From the NCBI GenBank assembly GCA_963812415.1, contig CAWEVH010000034.1:21997-85996 (forward strand): DNA of 64,000 bases, read 5' to 3'. The first letter of the stretch is position 1, and every line of letters begins with the position of its first letter. The notes beneath the pieces are model-generated. The model was not told where the DNA came from. It made no database searches and was given only the letters and a program-made list of their open reading frames with translations. Of the stretch, positions 26,422 to 35,720 are shown piece by piece. The position numbers were made by a program, and so were the translations under genes. This stretch comes from JACVRW01 sp963812415 (GTDB taxonomy: Bacteria > Actinomycetota > Thermoleophilia > Solirubrobacterales > Thermoleophilaceae).

Positions 26422-26884
26422 ATGCAGGTCGAACAGATGGGAGAGGTTGTGACCCTGAGAGCAACCGCGTTCATCGCATCGCTTATCGGCGTACTCGCCT
26501 TTAGCGCTCCTGCCCTCGCGGGCAACTCCAACAAGGGTGGTGGATCGAGCAGTTCGTCGTCGATCAGCCTCAAGGTGGTGGGAGCGGAAACCTCGCGCGA
26601 CGTCCGCCGCCGTCAGTGCCACGCTACGGCGACTAGGTGACATTCGACGTCTATACGCTCGAGACCGAGCGTCCGTTCGTGAATCTCAAGTGCTACCAGG
26701 ACGGCGCGCTGGTCGCGGAAGGCTGGGATGGCTTCTTCGACGGCGCACTCGGTGACCGGCTCTTCGGGCTCTACTCGCCGAGCTGGACCGGCGGAGCCGC
26801 CGACTGCACCGCCTGGCTTGACAGAGTACGTGAACGGCCGCTGGCGGCAGCTCGCGTCGACGAGCTTCCACGTCGACGCCGTAG
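26422..26884 (+). pseudogene. Small secreted protein, paralogue B, frameshifted
   Basis: Possible starts are ATG 26422, ATG 26437 or GTG 26449. Signal peptide FIASLIGVLAFSAPALAG, then a Gly/Ser-rich linker. The mature region repeats that of paralogue A: VTFDVYTLETERPFVNLKCY, DGALVAEGWDGFFDGALGDR, LFGLYSPSWTGGAADCTAWL, LASTSFHVDA, ending with TAG at 26884. At least two indels. The two copies share the pattern FGLYSPxWTGGAADCTAxL. A perfect terminator hairpin follows. Confidence 0.6.
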
Positions 26885-26896
26885 AAAAGCAGAAAG

Positions 26897-26928
26897 AGAG
26901 AGGCCCCCGACAGGGCGGGGGCCTCTCC
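26897..26928. terminator. Bidirectional terminator between convergent genes
   Basis: GAGAGGCCCCCG pairs perfectly with CGGGGGCCTCTC around a 6-nt loop. On the minus strand a T-rich tract (TCTTTCTGCTTTTC) follows; on the plus strand CGCTTT. It serves paralogue B and the convergent large secreted protein. Confidence 0.85.
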
Positions 26929-26954
26929 GCTTTACCGGGTCGTGAGTACCGACC

Positions 26955-29187
26955 TTACGGGAAGTCGATACCCGGCCCGTTGTCGTTCGTGTAGTTGATG
27001 GTGAAGTTCTCGGAGTCGCAGTGTGCTCCGGAGCCCCTGTGGGCCGTGTCGGCCGCAGCGGGCGCGTACGTCACCCTCCACGAGTGCACTCCGCCGTGCT
27101 CGTGAACGCGGCGATCGGTCGTAGAGCCGTCATGATCGTGGCATCGCCGTCAGCGTGCGTGTTGTTCGTGCTCACCTCCGCCGACGGGCCGCCGCCCGCG
27201 CACCGGCGACCGTCTCCGAGTACAGCGGCGGTGCCAGTGCAGGTGGCGTTCGTGAACAGCTCGAACAGCACGTTGCCGCCCGCCGGCGAGGTTCCCTGAC
27301 GTCGCGGACGACGACGTCGCCGTGTCGTTCGGGTACACAGCTCTGCTTCGTCGATGATGGCCGTCGGGATCTGCTGGACGGTCACCATCTCGGCGTCCGG
27401 TCGGGTCCGCGCACGCCGTTGCCGCGATGCCGAGGGTGTTCGGGGGGTCGCCGCTGTAGCGACGCGACGCACGTGTACGGGCCCGGCGCATCCGGCGTGA
27501 ACTGACCGGCTCGTAGCGCCGGCGCCGCCGTAGGTTGCGTCGTCGCCGCTCACGGTGAGCGTGATCGGCCCGTGGGCGACCGTCGAGCAGCTGTCCGGAC
27601 CGAAGAGCGGTGACCGTGATCGTGCCGCCGCGCTCCGGCGCCAGCGTGGCCGGGTTGATCGACGCCGTCGCGGGCCGGTCCCGTTGGTGCCCGCCTGGTG
27701 GGCCGTGCCGCTCAGCGCGACCGTGTCGGTGATGGGCTGCCCGAAGTCGACCGGCGCCGGCCGCGTCGCCGTCGTCACCAGCGTCGGCTGCATCGGATTG
27801 ACCAGGAAGCACTCGCCTGGCGCTGCTGTCCTCGAGTCCCGCGGCACTCCGGCATCCTCGTCGCCCGAGAAGGTGGCACGCCAGCAGTAACGGCCCGCCG
27901 ACGTGAGGACCGTCGCGGTCGGCTGACGTGAACGTGCCGTCGGCCGGTGATGTGCATCGCGGATCCGATCAGCGACACCGCCGCTGTCGCACAGACGCCG
28001 TGCGGAGTTCAGCGTCGCTCGGCCCGCAGAGGAAGAACGTGAGCGTCGCCGTCGAACGCATCGGCTCCGGTGACGTCGATGACCGCGCTGTCCCTGACCG
28101 CGAACGCCGCGTCGGCCGGATCGCCCGGATGATCAGCCCGCGTGCCGATGGGCCGGGGCTGCGGCGTGGTCACGGTGGTCGTACGAATCGGAGGTGCACC
28201 GAGCTGTGCCGCGCGAGAAGTCGAAGAGCGTCGCGGTCAGCGACGTCGACGAGCGGGTGTTGGCCAGGAACATGTTGAAGCACTTGCCGCCGAGATTCGC
28301 TGTCCGTGAGGTTGAGGCCGCCCTCGAAGAACTCCGAGACGCGCAGGCTGTGTGCCGACGCCGTCCTGCTTGTTGGATGTCTGCCACGGCGTCGTGATCG
28401 TGCCGGTGTTGACCCTGCGCGCAGACCGTGTCGTCGCTGGCCTGGTCGTGGTGCAGTCGACGCCCTGCGGCGACTGGAGTCCGGGTATCAGGGATCCCGC
28501 CGGCGCCGCCATCCCAGCGGTAGACCTGGATCGTGCTGACGCTGCCGCCGCGCGGTGAACTCGGAGACGACCAGCAGGTCGCCGTCGACGTGGTCGCCGG
28601 TGAAGGTCGTGGCTGCCGCCCGGCGACGTCGCAGCTCACGTTCTCGTCCTGGAGGAACCAGAAGCCCGACGTTGGCGGTTCCGTTGTTCGCGTTCCGCTC
28701 GAGGCGCGAAGTACAGGATCTCGTCGCCGCTGCCGGGTCCGTCGTACGACGCCGCGTACGCGTTCATGATGTCGTTCTTGCTGTAGCACGTTGTTGTCGA
28801 CGGTTGCACTGCCAGCCCAGGCGTGATCGGTCAGCGTGTCCTTGCTGCCCGTCGCGAACGTCGTGTTGTCGGACGTGTTGAACGAGCCGTTCGCGTTCGT
28901 GACGAAGTCACGATCGAAGCCCGACGCGGTCGAAGTCCGCGGGCAGCGCCAGTCTCGCTGCCCGCTGGCGTCGAAGAAGTCTGTCCCAGTCGATGCTCCT
29001 GCGTGGTCCCGCCGACGGTGGTGGTGGTGGCTGCGTGTCGACGTCGCCGTCGAGCTGGAACATCAAGATCGTGGACGGCCAGCGCGTTGGTGATCGCAAA
29101 GACCCCCAGCACGGCGACCGCTGCCACAACTGCAACCGAGAGTCGGCGTCGCCGCCGTTTACCTCGTCCGAGAATCCGGTCACTCAT
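26955..29187 (-). pseudogene. Large secreted surface protein, shattered by many frameshifts
   Basis: Starts MSDRILGRGKRRRRRLSVAV with a signal/anchor helix (VVAAVAVLGVFAITNALAV) and ends HCDSENFTINYTNDNGPGID, FP, stop at 26955. Between these, coherent stretches appear in all three frames: FVTNANGSFNTSDNTTFATG, SGFWFLQDENVSCDVAG, VSTIQVYRWDGGAGGIPDT, GGKCFNMFLANTRSSTSLTA, and a C-terminal domain with GNVLFELFTNATCTGTAAVL. I estimate ten or more indels. Repaired, about 730 aa. Similar proteins with C-terminal Ig/prealbumin-like repeats occur in actinobacteria. Function unknown. Confidence 0.65.
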
Positions 29188-29374
29188 CGACTACTCCTCC
29201 GTGACGGGAGCCATTGCTCCCTTTGGCCGGTCGCCCGCGCGGTAGACCAGCCCGCGACAGGCCGTGTGAAATCGACGCTAGTTGCGCATGGAGGCGGGCG
29301 GAAGGTGACATTTCTCCCCAACCCAAAGAGATCTCCCCCTCCCCACTCGGGTCAGGCGAGATCCCCAGCTCGGG

Positions 29375-30115
29375 CTACTGAACCGCTTCTACGAGCCGCT
29401 GGCGCGCGTGCTGCGCGATCCCGACCGCCTCCGCCCGTGAGTGCGCATTCAGCTTTCGCAGGATGTGGGTCACGTGGCTGTGGACGGTGTCCGGCGAGAG
29501 AACGAGAGCTCGCGCGATCTCCCCGGTCGATGCCCCCGCTTTCATCAGATCAAGGACCTCCCACTCGCGCGTCGTCAAGGGGCTCTTGATCGGGCGCATT
29601 CCCAACATGGAGGTGGAGCACGACCTCAGGCGCTCGACCACGCGACTGGTCATTACGCGCGAGATCGCGGCTTCGCCCGCCGCCACGCGCACAACCGCTT
29701 GCGCCAGCGAGGCGAGCTCGGTATCCCTCGAGAGATAGCCGGCGGCCCCCTTCTCCAGCGCCAGCAGGCCGGCCTCGTCCTCGCCTGACGCCGCCAGCAC
29801 GACCACTTGAACTCCTGGCGAGGCCCGAACCACTGCCTCGAGCGCAGCCATGGCGCCGTCCGGGGGCAGCCCCGCGTCCATCACGACCACGTCGGGCCGG
29901 CAGCGCTGAACGAGGTTGATGGCCTGAGGGGCGTCGGCGGCCTGGCCGACGACGACCACTCCGGCCTGCGCGAGCGCCCCGCGTAGCGCGTTCCGGGCCA
30001 GGGCGTCGGGGTCGGCGATGAGCGCCCGCGGGGCGAGGGAATCGCTGTCCGGGCGCCTCGGCCCGTGTTGTTCCGGAGTCCTCGTTGAGCTTTCGGCGGT
30101 CTTGGCACTGGACAT
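29375..30115 (-). CDS. NarL/LuxR-type response regulator
   Basis: 246 aa from the ATG at 30115; GGAGG lies 10 nt upstream, which decides against the ATG at 30136. The receiver domain begins near residue 30 (RALIADPDALARNALRGALA), with phospho-acceptor Asp in DVVVMDAGLPPDGA. The output is a LuxR HTH (SPLTTREWEVLDLMKAGAST, EIARALVLSPDTVHSHVTHI). No sensor kinase is adjacent. The 187-bp gap to the surface protein gene holds only that gene's putative promoter. Confidence 0.9.
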   Translation of the reverse strand: MSSAKTAESSTRTPEQHGPRRPDSDSLAPRALIADPDALARNALRGALAQAGVVVVGQAADAPQAINLVQRCRPDVVVMDAGLPPDGAMAALEAVVRASPGVQVVVLAASGEDEAGLLALEKGAAGYLSRDTELASLAQAVVRVAAGEAAISRVMTSRVVERLRSCSTSMLGMRPIKSPLTTREWEVLDLMKAGASTGEIARALVLSPDTVHSHVTHILRKLNAHSRAEAVGIAQHARQRLVEAVQ

Positions 30116-30320
30116 GCCGGACCGGCCTCCATCCATGAACGGAACCCGCGGTGTGGGCCATCACCGACGCGTTCCCGGACTGACGGTCCCATTCTATGCC
30201 GGAGATGCAGAATCTGCGCAACCCGCCGCCAATTCCCCCGGACTACGACCTCCCGGAATGCGGGCGGACGACCTCGCGCTGGAATAGCGGCGGAACCGAG
30301 GACAGAACTTGTGCGCTCGC

Positions 30321-31800
30321 TCACAGCGCCGGCCACGTGTGGACCGGCTCGTTGGAGTGCATGTGGTCCCGGTAGCGCACGGTGAGCTCGCGCAGCGCGG
30401 CCTGGCGCTCGAGCCCGCGCTCGCCGTAGAGGCGCTGGAACGAGGCGGCCTGCCAGGCGGCGCCGTTCGTGAGCCCGACGCAGCGACGCTCGACGATCCC
30501 GAGCAGGCGGTCGCGGTCCGCGCCGGCCACGCCGGCGCGTTCGAGACCGGCGTGCGCCATCGGCAACAGCTTGCGCAGCACCAGCTCGGCGGCGGGCACC
30601 TCGCCCACGCCCGGCCAGTAGACGCGCGCCTCGATGCCGTCGCGAGCCCCCGCGTGCAGGTTGTCCTCCGCCGCCGCGAACGACATCTGCGACCACACCG
30701 GCCGCTCGTCCTCGGTCAGGGCGCGCACCAGGCCGTAGTAGAAGGCGGCGTTGGCGAGGATGTCGACCACGGTCGGGCCGGCCGGCAGGAGACGGTTCTC
30801 CACGCGCACGTGCGGCCGCCCGCGCACGACGTCGTAGATCGGGCGGTTCCAGCGGTAGATCGTGCCGTTGTGGAGGCGCAGCTCGCCGAGCCCGGGGACG
30901 TCTCCGCGCTCCAGGGTCTCGACCGGGTCCTCGTCGTCGCACTCCGGCAGGAGCGCCGGGAAGTAGCGGACGTTCTCCTCGAACAGGTCGAAGATCGACG
31001 TGATCCAGCGCTCGCCGAACCAGACCCGCGGTCGCACGCCCTGGGCCTTGAGCTCCTCCGGGCGCGTGTCGGTGGCCTGCTCGAAGAGCGCGATGCGGGT
31101 CTCCCGCCAGAGCTCCTTGCCGAAGAAGAAGGGCGAGTTGGCGGCCACGGCCACCTGCACGCCCGCGATCGCCTGGGACGCGTTCCAGTAGGACGCGAAC
31201 GCCTCGGGGTCGACCTGCTGGTGCAGCTGCACGCTCGTGCAGGCGGCCTCGGGGGCGATCGTGTCGGCGAAGGTCTGGAGCCGCTCCGGCCCGTTGATCG
31301 AGATCTCGAGGTCCTCGCCGCGGGCGGCGAAGATCTGCTCGTTGAGGAGCCGGTAGCGGCCGCTTTCGGAGAAGCTCTCGGCCGTCAGGTGCTGCTGCGT
31401 GGATCGTCGGCAGGATCCCGATGAGCATCATGTGGCCACCCACCGGCCGCGCGCGATCCTCCCCCTCGTTCAGGCTCTGCCGGATCCCCGCCTCGAGCTC
31501 GCTGAAGACTCCGCCCTCGAGCAGGCCCGGGGGGATGTTGATCTCGACGTTGAACTGTCCGAGCTCGGTCTGGAAGGCCGCGTTCGCGATCGCCTCCAGC
31601 ACCGCGTGGTTGATCATCGCTGGATCGCCGGCGTCGTCGGTCAGATTCAGCTCGATCTCGAGGCCGAACGAGCGCCGCTCGTCGTCGAAACGCGACTCGT
31701 GCAGCATGCGGGCGAACACGTCGAGGCAGCTGCGCACCTTGGTCCGGTAGCGCTGCCGGTCATCCCGGCTGAAGACCTTCGCGGCGACTTCTTGTCCCAC
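30321..31800 (-). CDS. Glutamate-cysteine ligase family protein, one frameshift
   Basis: About 490 aa after removing one extra base near 31400. GTG start. N-terminus SFGLEIELNLTDDAGDPAMI, QFNVEINIPPGLLEGG and GGHMMLIGILPTIH match the GCS2/EgtA-type ligase. The second part begins within VQLHQQVDPEAFASYWNASQ and includes AANSPFFFGKELWRETRIAL. These are the Glu/Mg-ATP-binding regions of gamma-glutamylcysteine ligases. It makes gamma-glutamylcysteine or a related gamma-glutamyl amide; a role in ergothioneine or thiol biosynthesis cannot be separated without a tree. Confidence 0.85.
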
Positions 31801-31842
31801 GGCAGCTTCACGCTACCCGGAATCGCCGCACCTGTCTCCTTT

Positions 31843-32238
31843 CTAGCCTGCGGCCAGCCGCGCCTCGACGCTCACGGCCCGGCCGTCGCTGAAGGTCCAC
31901 GAATGGCTGAACGGGCCCCCGAGCGGCATCTTGCTCCGCCGTCCGCGGGCGCGGATCACGCCGCTCACGAGGAACACCCCGGGTTCGGTCTCCTCGATCC
32001 GCTCGGCCTCGTAGCGAAACTCCGAGAAGTCCTCCTCGAGGCCCTCGACGAAGACCGCGAAGTCCCGCACGCCGTGGAGCACGCGGTCGCCGATCTCCGG
32101 GGAGATGCGTGCCTGGACGTCGGGGGCCATCACCTCCGCCGCCGCGGCCAGGCCCTCGGCGCGCGGGCCGACGGCGGTCCAATCGATTCCGTAGAGGCTG
32201 CGGAGCCGGTCCGCGTCGCCCGGGCCAGGGGGCATCAC
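31843..32238 (-). CDS. NTF2/SnoaL-like protein
   Basis: 131 aa. It reads DADRLRSLYGIDWTAVGPRA, VLHGVRDFAVFVEGLEEDFS, EFRYEAERIEETEPGVFLVS, the SnoaL-like fold found in many small actinobacterial proteins. No catalytic residues can be assigned. Same direction as the FMN reductase gene upstream, 43 bp apart. Confidence 0.72.
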   Translation of the reverse strand: MMPPGPGDADRLRSLYGIDWTAVGPRAEGLAAAAEVMAPDVQARISPEIGDRVLHGVRDFAVFVEGLEEDFSEFRYEAERIEETEPGVFLVSGVIRARGRRSKMPLGGPFSHSWTFSDGRAVSVEARLAAG

Positions 32239-32281
32239 TGGCGAGTATCGCCGCCCAGTCCCCTCCCGGCAAGCAATTCGC

Positions 32282-32839
32282 TCAGGCCACCTGCCCGACG
32301 GCCACGCCGGTCTCCTCGAGCAGACGCTCCGTCACGGCGCTGAGCGCCGCCTGCAGCTCTCGGTCGCGGAGCCGGCCGTCCGCCTCGAAGGCGAGGTGCG
32401 CGCTCGGCACCGGCAGCTCCTCGTCGATCGGGCGCGCACCGGCCGCCGTCAGGACCCTTCGCACCTCCGCCTGCGCCCACACGCCGCCGAAGAGGCTGGT
32501 GCTGGCGCCGATCACGGCGGCCGGCTTGGCGCGCAGCGCGTTGTCCGGGAACGGCCGCGAGGCCCAGTCGAGGGCGTTCTTGAGCTGTCCCGGGATCGAG
32601 TGGTTGTACTCGGGCGTGGCGATCAGGACCGCGTCCGCCCGCTGGAGCGCCGCGCGCAGGTCCTCCACTGCGGCCGGAGCGGCGTCGCCGTCGAGGTCCT
32701 CGTTGAACGGCGGAACCAGCTCGAGGCCCGACCACTCCTCGAACTCGACCCCCGCGGGGAGTCCGCGTGCGGCCGCGGCGAGCAGCCTGCGGTTGTGAGA
32801 CTCCCGCCGCAGGCTGCCCGAGATGCCGAGGACCCGCAC
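32282..32839 (-). CDS. NADPH-dependent FMN reductase family protein
   Basis: 185 aa flavodoxin-like. GISGSLRRESHNRRLL is the FMN phosphate-binding loop and ATPEYNHSIPGQLKNALDWA the isoalloxazine-binding motif. It reduces flavin or quinones with NAD(P)H in the cytosol. It is 4 bp downstream of the YceI gene, in the same direction, so it is part of that operon. Confidence 0.9.
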   Translation of the reverse strand: MRVLGISGSLRRESHNRRLLAAAARGLPAGVEFEEWSGLELVPPFNEDLDGDAAPAAVEDLRAALQRADAVLIATPEYNHSIPGQLKNALDWASRPFPDNALRAKPAAVIGASTSLFGGVWAQAEVRRVLTAAGARPIDEELPVPSAHLAFEADGRLRDRELQAALSAVTERLLEETGVAVGQVA

Positions 32840-32843
32840 GGCC

Positions 32844-33392
32844 CTAGCCCTCGCTGATGAGCTCGAGCTGGACGGTCAGCTCGACCTCGTAGCCGAGCAC
32901 GTCGCCGCCGTTCGGGAGGGGCATCTGCCAGCCCATGCCCCAATCGCGGCGGTCGACGGTCGCCCTCAGGTCGAGCGCGGTGCGTGTGAGGCCGTAGGGG
33001 TCCTCGACCGGCGGCTCGTAGCTGCCCGTGGCCGTCAGCGGCCGCGAGATGCCCTTGATCTCGAGCTCGCCGTCGACGCGCGCCCGGCCGTCCTCGTCGA
33101 GCTCGACGGAGGTGGAGCGGAACACGATCTCCGGATGGTTGCCCGCGTCGAAGAAGTCCTCGCCGTTCACCACGTGCTCGCGGAACTCCGGCGGGTTGCT
33201 GATCGAGATGGACTCGGCGCGCGCGCGACCCTCGAGCGACAGCCCCGCGTCGTCGCCCACGAGGCGCGCCTCGACGTCGCCGAAGCCCGCCCGGAAGGTC
33301 GAGACCTTCATGTGCTTGACGGCGAACATGAACGACGAGTGGTTGGGGTCGGCGATGAAGGTCCCGGTGAATGGCTGCGTCTGTACCGGCAT
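32844..33392 (-). CDS. YceI-family protein
   Basis: 182 aa from the ATG at 33392, with GGAG 9 nt upstream. TFIADPNHSSFMFAVKHMKV, VNGEDFFDAGNHPEIVFRST and VDGELEIKGISRPLTATGSY are YceI signatures. The lipocalin-like fold binds polyisoprenoids or similar lipids. No signal peptide, so cytoplasmic. Divergent from a TetR gene with two operators between them, which probably makes it the regulated target. Confidence 0.9.
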   Translation of the reverse strand: MPVQTQPFTGTFIADPNHSSFMFAVKHMKVSTFRAGFGDVEARLVGDDAGLSLEGRARAESISISNPPEFREHVVNGEDFFDAGNHPEIVFRSTSVELDEDGRARVDGELEIKGISRPLTATGSYEPPVEDPYGLTRTALDLRATVDRRDWGMGWQMPLPNGGDVLGYEVELTVQLELISEG

Positions 33393-33406
33393 GTGTGCGC
33401 TCCTTT

Positions 33407-33458
33407 CGGACTGTGGTCCGGTTAGATTCGGTGCGGAAGCATAGCGGACTCCGGTCCG
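33407..33458. promoter_or_regulatory. Twin TetR operator candidates
   Basis: Two copies of CGGAC-N4-GTCCG occur at 33407-33420 (spacer TGTG) and 33445-33458 (spacer TCCG), 38 bp centre to centre. They lie between the divergent YceI and TetR genes and would let the repressor shut both promoters. Confidence 0.75.
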
Positions 33459-33501
33459 GATGTCACAATGGACCTGCACATGCCCGCTACCCGACCTCCC
33501 G

Positions 33502-34104
33502 ATGACCACGACGATCCTCTCCCTGAACGGAGATCTCGAGCCGCGCGAGCGGTCCGACGCCGCCCGCAACCGGCGGCGGATCCTGGACGCCGCGGAGCGC
33601 CTGTTCGCCGAGTTCGGGCCGGACAACGTGTCCATGGACGACATCGCCCGGGCGGCGGGAGTCGGCAAGGGCACGCTGTTCCGCCGCTTCGGCGACCGGG
33701 CGAACCTGGCGCGCTCGGTGCTCTCGAGCCACGAGGCCGCCTTTCAGGAGGCCCTCATCCGCGGCGCGCCCCCGCTGGGACCGGGGGCGCCGGCGGCCGA
33801 GCGGCTCGTCGCCTTCGGCCGCGGCATGCTCGGCCTCGTGGACGCCCACCGCGACCTGCTGCTCGCGGCCGAGACGGGATCGCTGTGCGGCCGCTACCGC
33901 GCGGGGCCGTACGCGTCCTACCGCTTCTACGTGCGCACGCTGCTCGAGGAGGCGGCGCCTGCCGTCGACCCCGAGTACACCGCCGATGCCGTGCTCGCGA
34001 CGCTCGGCGCCGAGTTCGTGGCCTACCTGCGCCGCGACCGCGAGATGTCGCTCGAACAGGTGGCGGCGGGGTACGAGGCGCTCGTCCGGGCGCTCGTCGA
34101 GTGA
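33502..34104 (+). CDS. TetR-family transcriptional regulator
   Basis: 200 aa from the ATG at 33502 (MTTTILSLNGDLEPRERSDA). HTH: RILDAAERLFAEFGPDNVSM, DDIARAAGVGKGTLFRRFGD. The C-terminal ligand-binding domain (SYRFYVRTLLEEAAPAVDPE) is of the type common in actinobacteria. Divergent from YceI with twin palindromes in between; its stop overlaps the next gene in GTGA, so the nitronate monooxygenase-like gene is in its operon. Confidence 0.9.
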   Translation: MTTTILSLNGDLEPRERSDAARNRRRILDAAERLFAEFGPDNVSMDDIARAAGVGKGTLFRRFGDRANLARSVLSSHEAAFQEALIRGAPPLGPGAPAAERLVAFGRGMLGLVDAHRDLLLAAETGSLCGRYRAGPYASYRFYVRTLLEEAAPAVDPEYTADAVLATLGAEFVAYLRRDREMSLEQVAAGYEALVRALVE

Positions 34105-35138
34105 GCGCGGTCCTTCGCTCGCTGGAGCATCCGATCGTGCAAGCGCCGATGGGCGGCGGGCCCTCGACGCCCGAGCTCGCCGCCGCGGTGGCGGAGGCCG
34201 GCGGGCTCGGCTTCCTCGCCGCCGGCTACCAGGCGGCCGAGGCGGTGCGTGCCGACATCGAGAACGTGCGCCGGCACACGCCGCGGCCGTTCGGTGTCAA
34301 TCTGTTCGCCCCGCCGGGACAGGCGGCCCTCGCGGGCGAGGTCGAGCGCTTCGCCGCCTCGCTGCGCGGCGAGACGGAGCGCTACGGCGCGCCCCTCGGC
34401 GAGCCGCGCCATGACGACGACGGCTTGGACGCCAAGCTCGCGCTGGTCTGCGAGCTCGAGGTGGCGGTGGTCTCCTTCACGTTCGGGTGTCCGGCACCTG
34501 AGGTGGTGGCGCGGCTGCACGACGCGGGCTGCGAGGCCTGGATCACGGTCACCACGCCTGCCGAGGCACAGGCCGCGGCGGAGGGCGGCGCCGACGTCCT
34601 GGTCGTCCAGGGCGTCGAGGCGGGCGGCCACCGCGGGAGCTTCGACGATTCGGCGCCCGGCGAGCTGGGCTTGCTCGCGCTGCTCCAGCTGGTGAGCGCG
34701 GAGCTCGAACTGCCGCTCGTCGCCACCGGCGGCATCGCCACCGGGCGCGGGGTGGCCGCCGTGCTGGCCGCTGGCGCCGCGGCGGCCCAGCTCGGCACCG
34801 CCTTCATGCTCTGCCCGGAGGCCGCCACGGTCCCCGCCCATCGCGCCGCGGTCGAGGGCAGCGGCGAGACAGCACTCACGCGCGCCTTCACCGGCCGCAC
34901 GGCGCGCGGCGTGGTCAATCGCTGGATGCGCGAGCACGCCGACCGCGCGCCCAGCGCCTACCCCGACGTGCACCACCTCACGGCGCAGGTCCGCGCGGCC
35001 GCTCGCGAGCAGGGCGACGCGGACGGCTTCCACCTCTGGGCCGGACAGGCGCACGCGCTGGCCGAGCCAATCCCCGCGGGCGAGCTCGTCCGGCGCCTCG
35101 CCGCCGAGGCGCGCGAGGCGCTACGACCGCCTGGCTAG
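34101..35138 (+). CDS. Nitronate monooxygenase family protein (NMO/2-nitropropane dioxygenase)
   Basis: 345 aa TIM barrel with FMN. HPIVQAPMGGGPSTPELAAA, GLGFLAAGYQ, DVLVVQGVEAGGHRG with the catalytic His, and PLVATGGIATGRGVAAVLAA are the family motifs. It would oxidise alkyl nitronates such as propionate 3-nitronate using O2. GTG start overlapping the tetR stop (GTGA). Convergent with the methyltransferase gene; the two coding ends overlap by 18 bp. Confidence 0.9.
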   Translation: MSAVLRSLEHPIVQAPMGGGPSTPELAAAVAEAGGLGFLAAGYQAAEAVRADIENVRRHTPRPFGVNLFAPPGQAALAGEVERFAASLRGETERYGAPLGEPRHDDDGLDAKLALVCELEVAVVSFTFGCPAPEVVARLHDAGCEAWITVTTPAEAQAAAEGGADVLVVQGVEAGGHRGSFDDSAPGELGLLALLQLVSAELELPLVATGGIATGRGVAAVLAAGAAAAQLGTAFMLCPEAATVPAHRAAVEGSGETALTRAFTGRTARGVVNRWMREHADRAPSAYPDVHHLTAQVRAAAREQGDADGFHLWAGQAHALAEPIPAGELVRRLAAEAREALRPPG

Positions 35139-35717
35139 CCGGTAGATGCTGGGCTGTGCCCGCCGCACCGGAGGGGGCATGTCCTCGGTCACGACCGACC
35201 GGACGTCCTCGAGCTCCCAGCCCTCCCCCAGCAGCGCGACGACGTGCTCGCGGTCCATCCCGCGCGGCAGCAGCATCCTGCGTGCCGCCTTGAACGCGAG
35301 CAGCAACAACCTGGCCCCCGGCGCGGCGAGCTCGGTCAGGCCGGCCGCCGCGCCGCGGCGCGCTGGATCGGGCAGGCCGTGCATGCAGCCGAAGTCGTAG
35401 ACGAGCGTGTAGCCCGGCTCCAGCCCGAGCCGTCCCAGGTCCGCCACGTCGCCCTGGACCCACTGCACCTCGACGCCCTCGTCGAGCCCGCGCTGCCTGG
35501 CCCGCGCGAGCGCCTTGTCGACGAAGTCGACGGCCGTGACCCGCCAGCCGTTCCGCGCCAGGTGGACGGCGTCGCGCCCGGAGCCGCAGCCGATGTCGAG
35601 GGCGCGCCCGGGCTCGAGCGCCAGCGGCCCCTCGAACAGCGGTCGCCACTGCTCCTCGAAGTCCCGCCGCTCCCAGGGGGCGAGCCCCAGCGCGTACATC
35701 AGGCGGTAGGGAACCAT
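35121..35717 (-). CDS. SAM-dependent class I methyltransferase
   Basis: 198 aa. PGRALDIGCGSGRDAVHLAR is motif I (SAM binding); VTAVDFVDKALARARQRG is motif II. The order and the DFGCMHGLPDPARRG loop fit small-molecule methyltransferases. No substrate can be named. It is the last gene of the ArsR-DUF899-AHSA1 cluster, 3 bp after the AHSA1 stop. Confidence 0.88.
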   Translation of the reverse strand: MVPYRLMYALGLAPWERRDFEEQWRPLFEGPLALEPGRALDIGCGSGRDAVHLARNGWRVTAVDFVDKALARARQRGLDEGVEVQWVQGDVADLGRLGLEPGYTLVYDFGCMHGLPDPARRGAAAGLTELAAPGARLLLLAFKAARRMLLPRGMDREHVVALLGEGWELEDVRSVVTEDMPPPVRRAQPSIYRLARRS

Positions 35718-35720
35718 CGC

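Noticed and set aside
30309..31424. Plus-strand frame opposite glutamate-cysteine ligase
   Set aside because: Shadow frame of a conserved gene; no signal, no motif.
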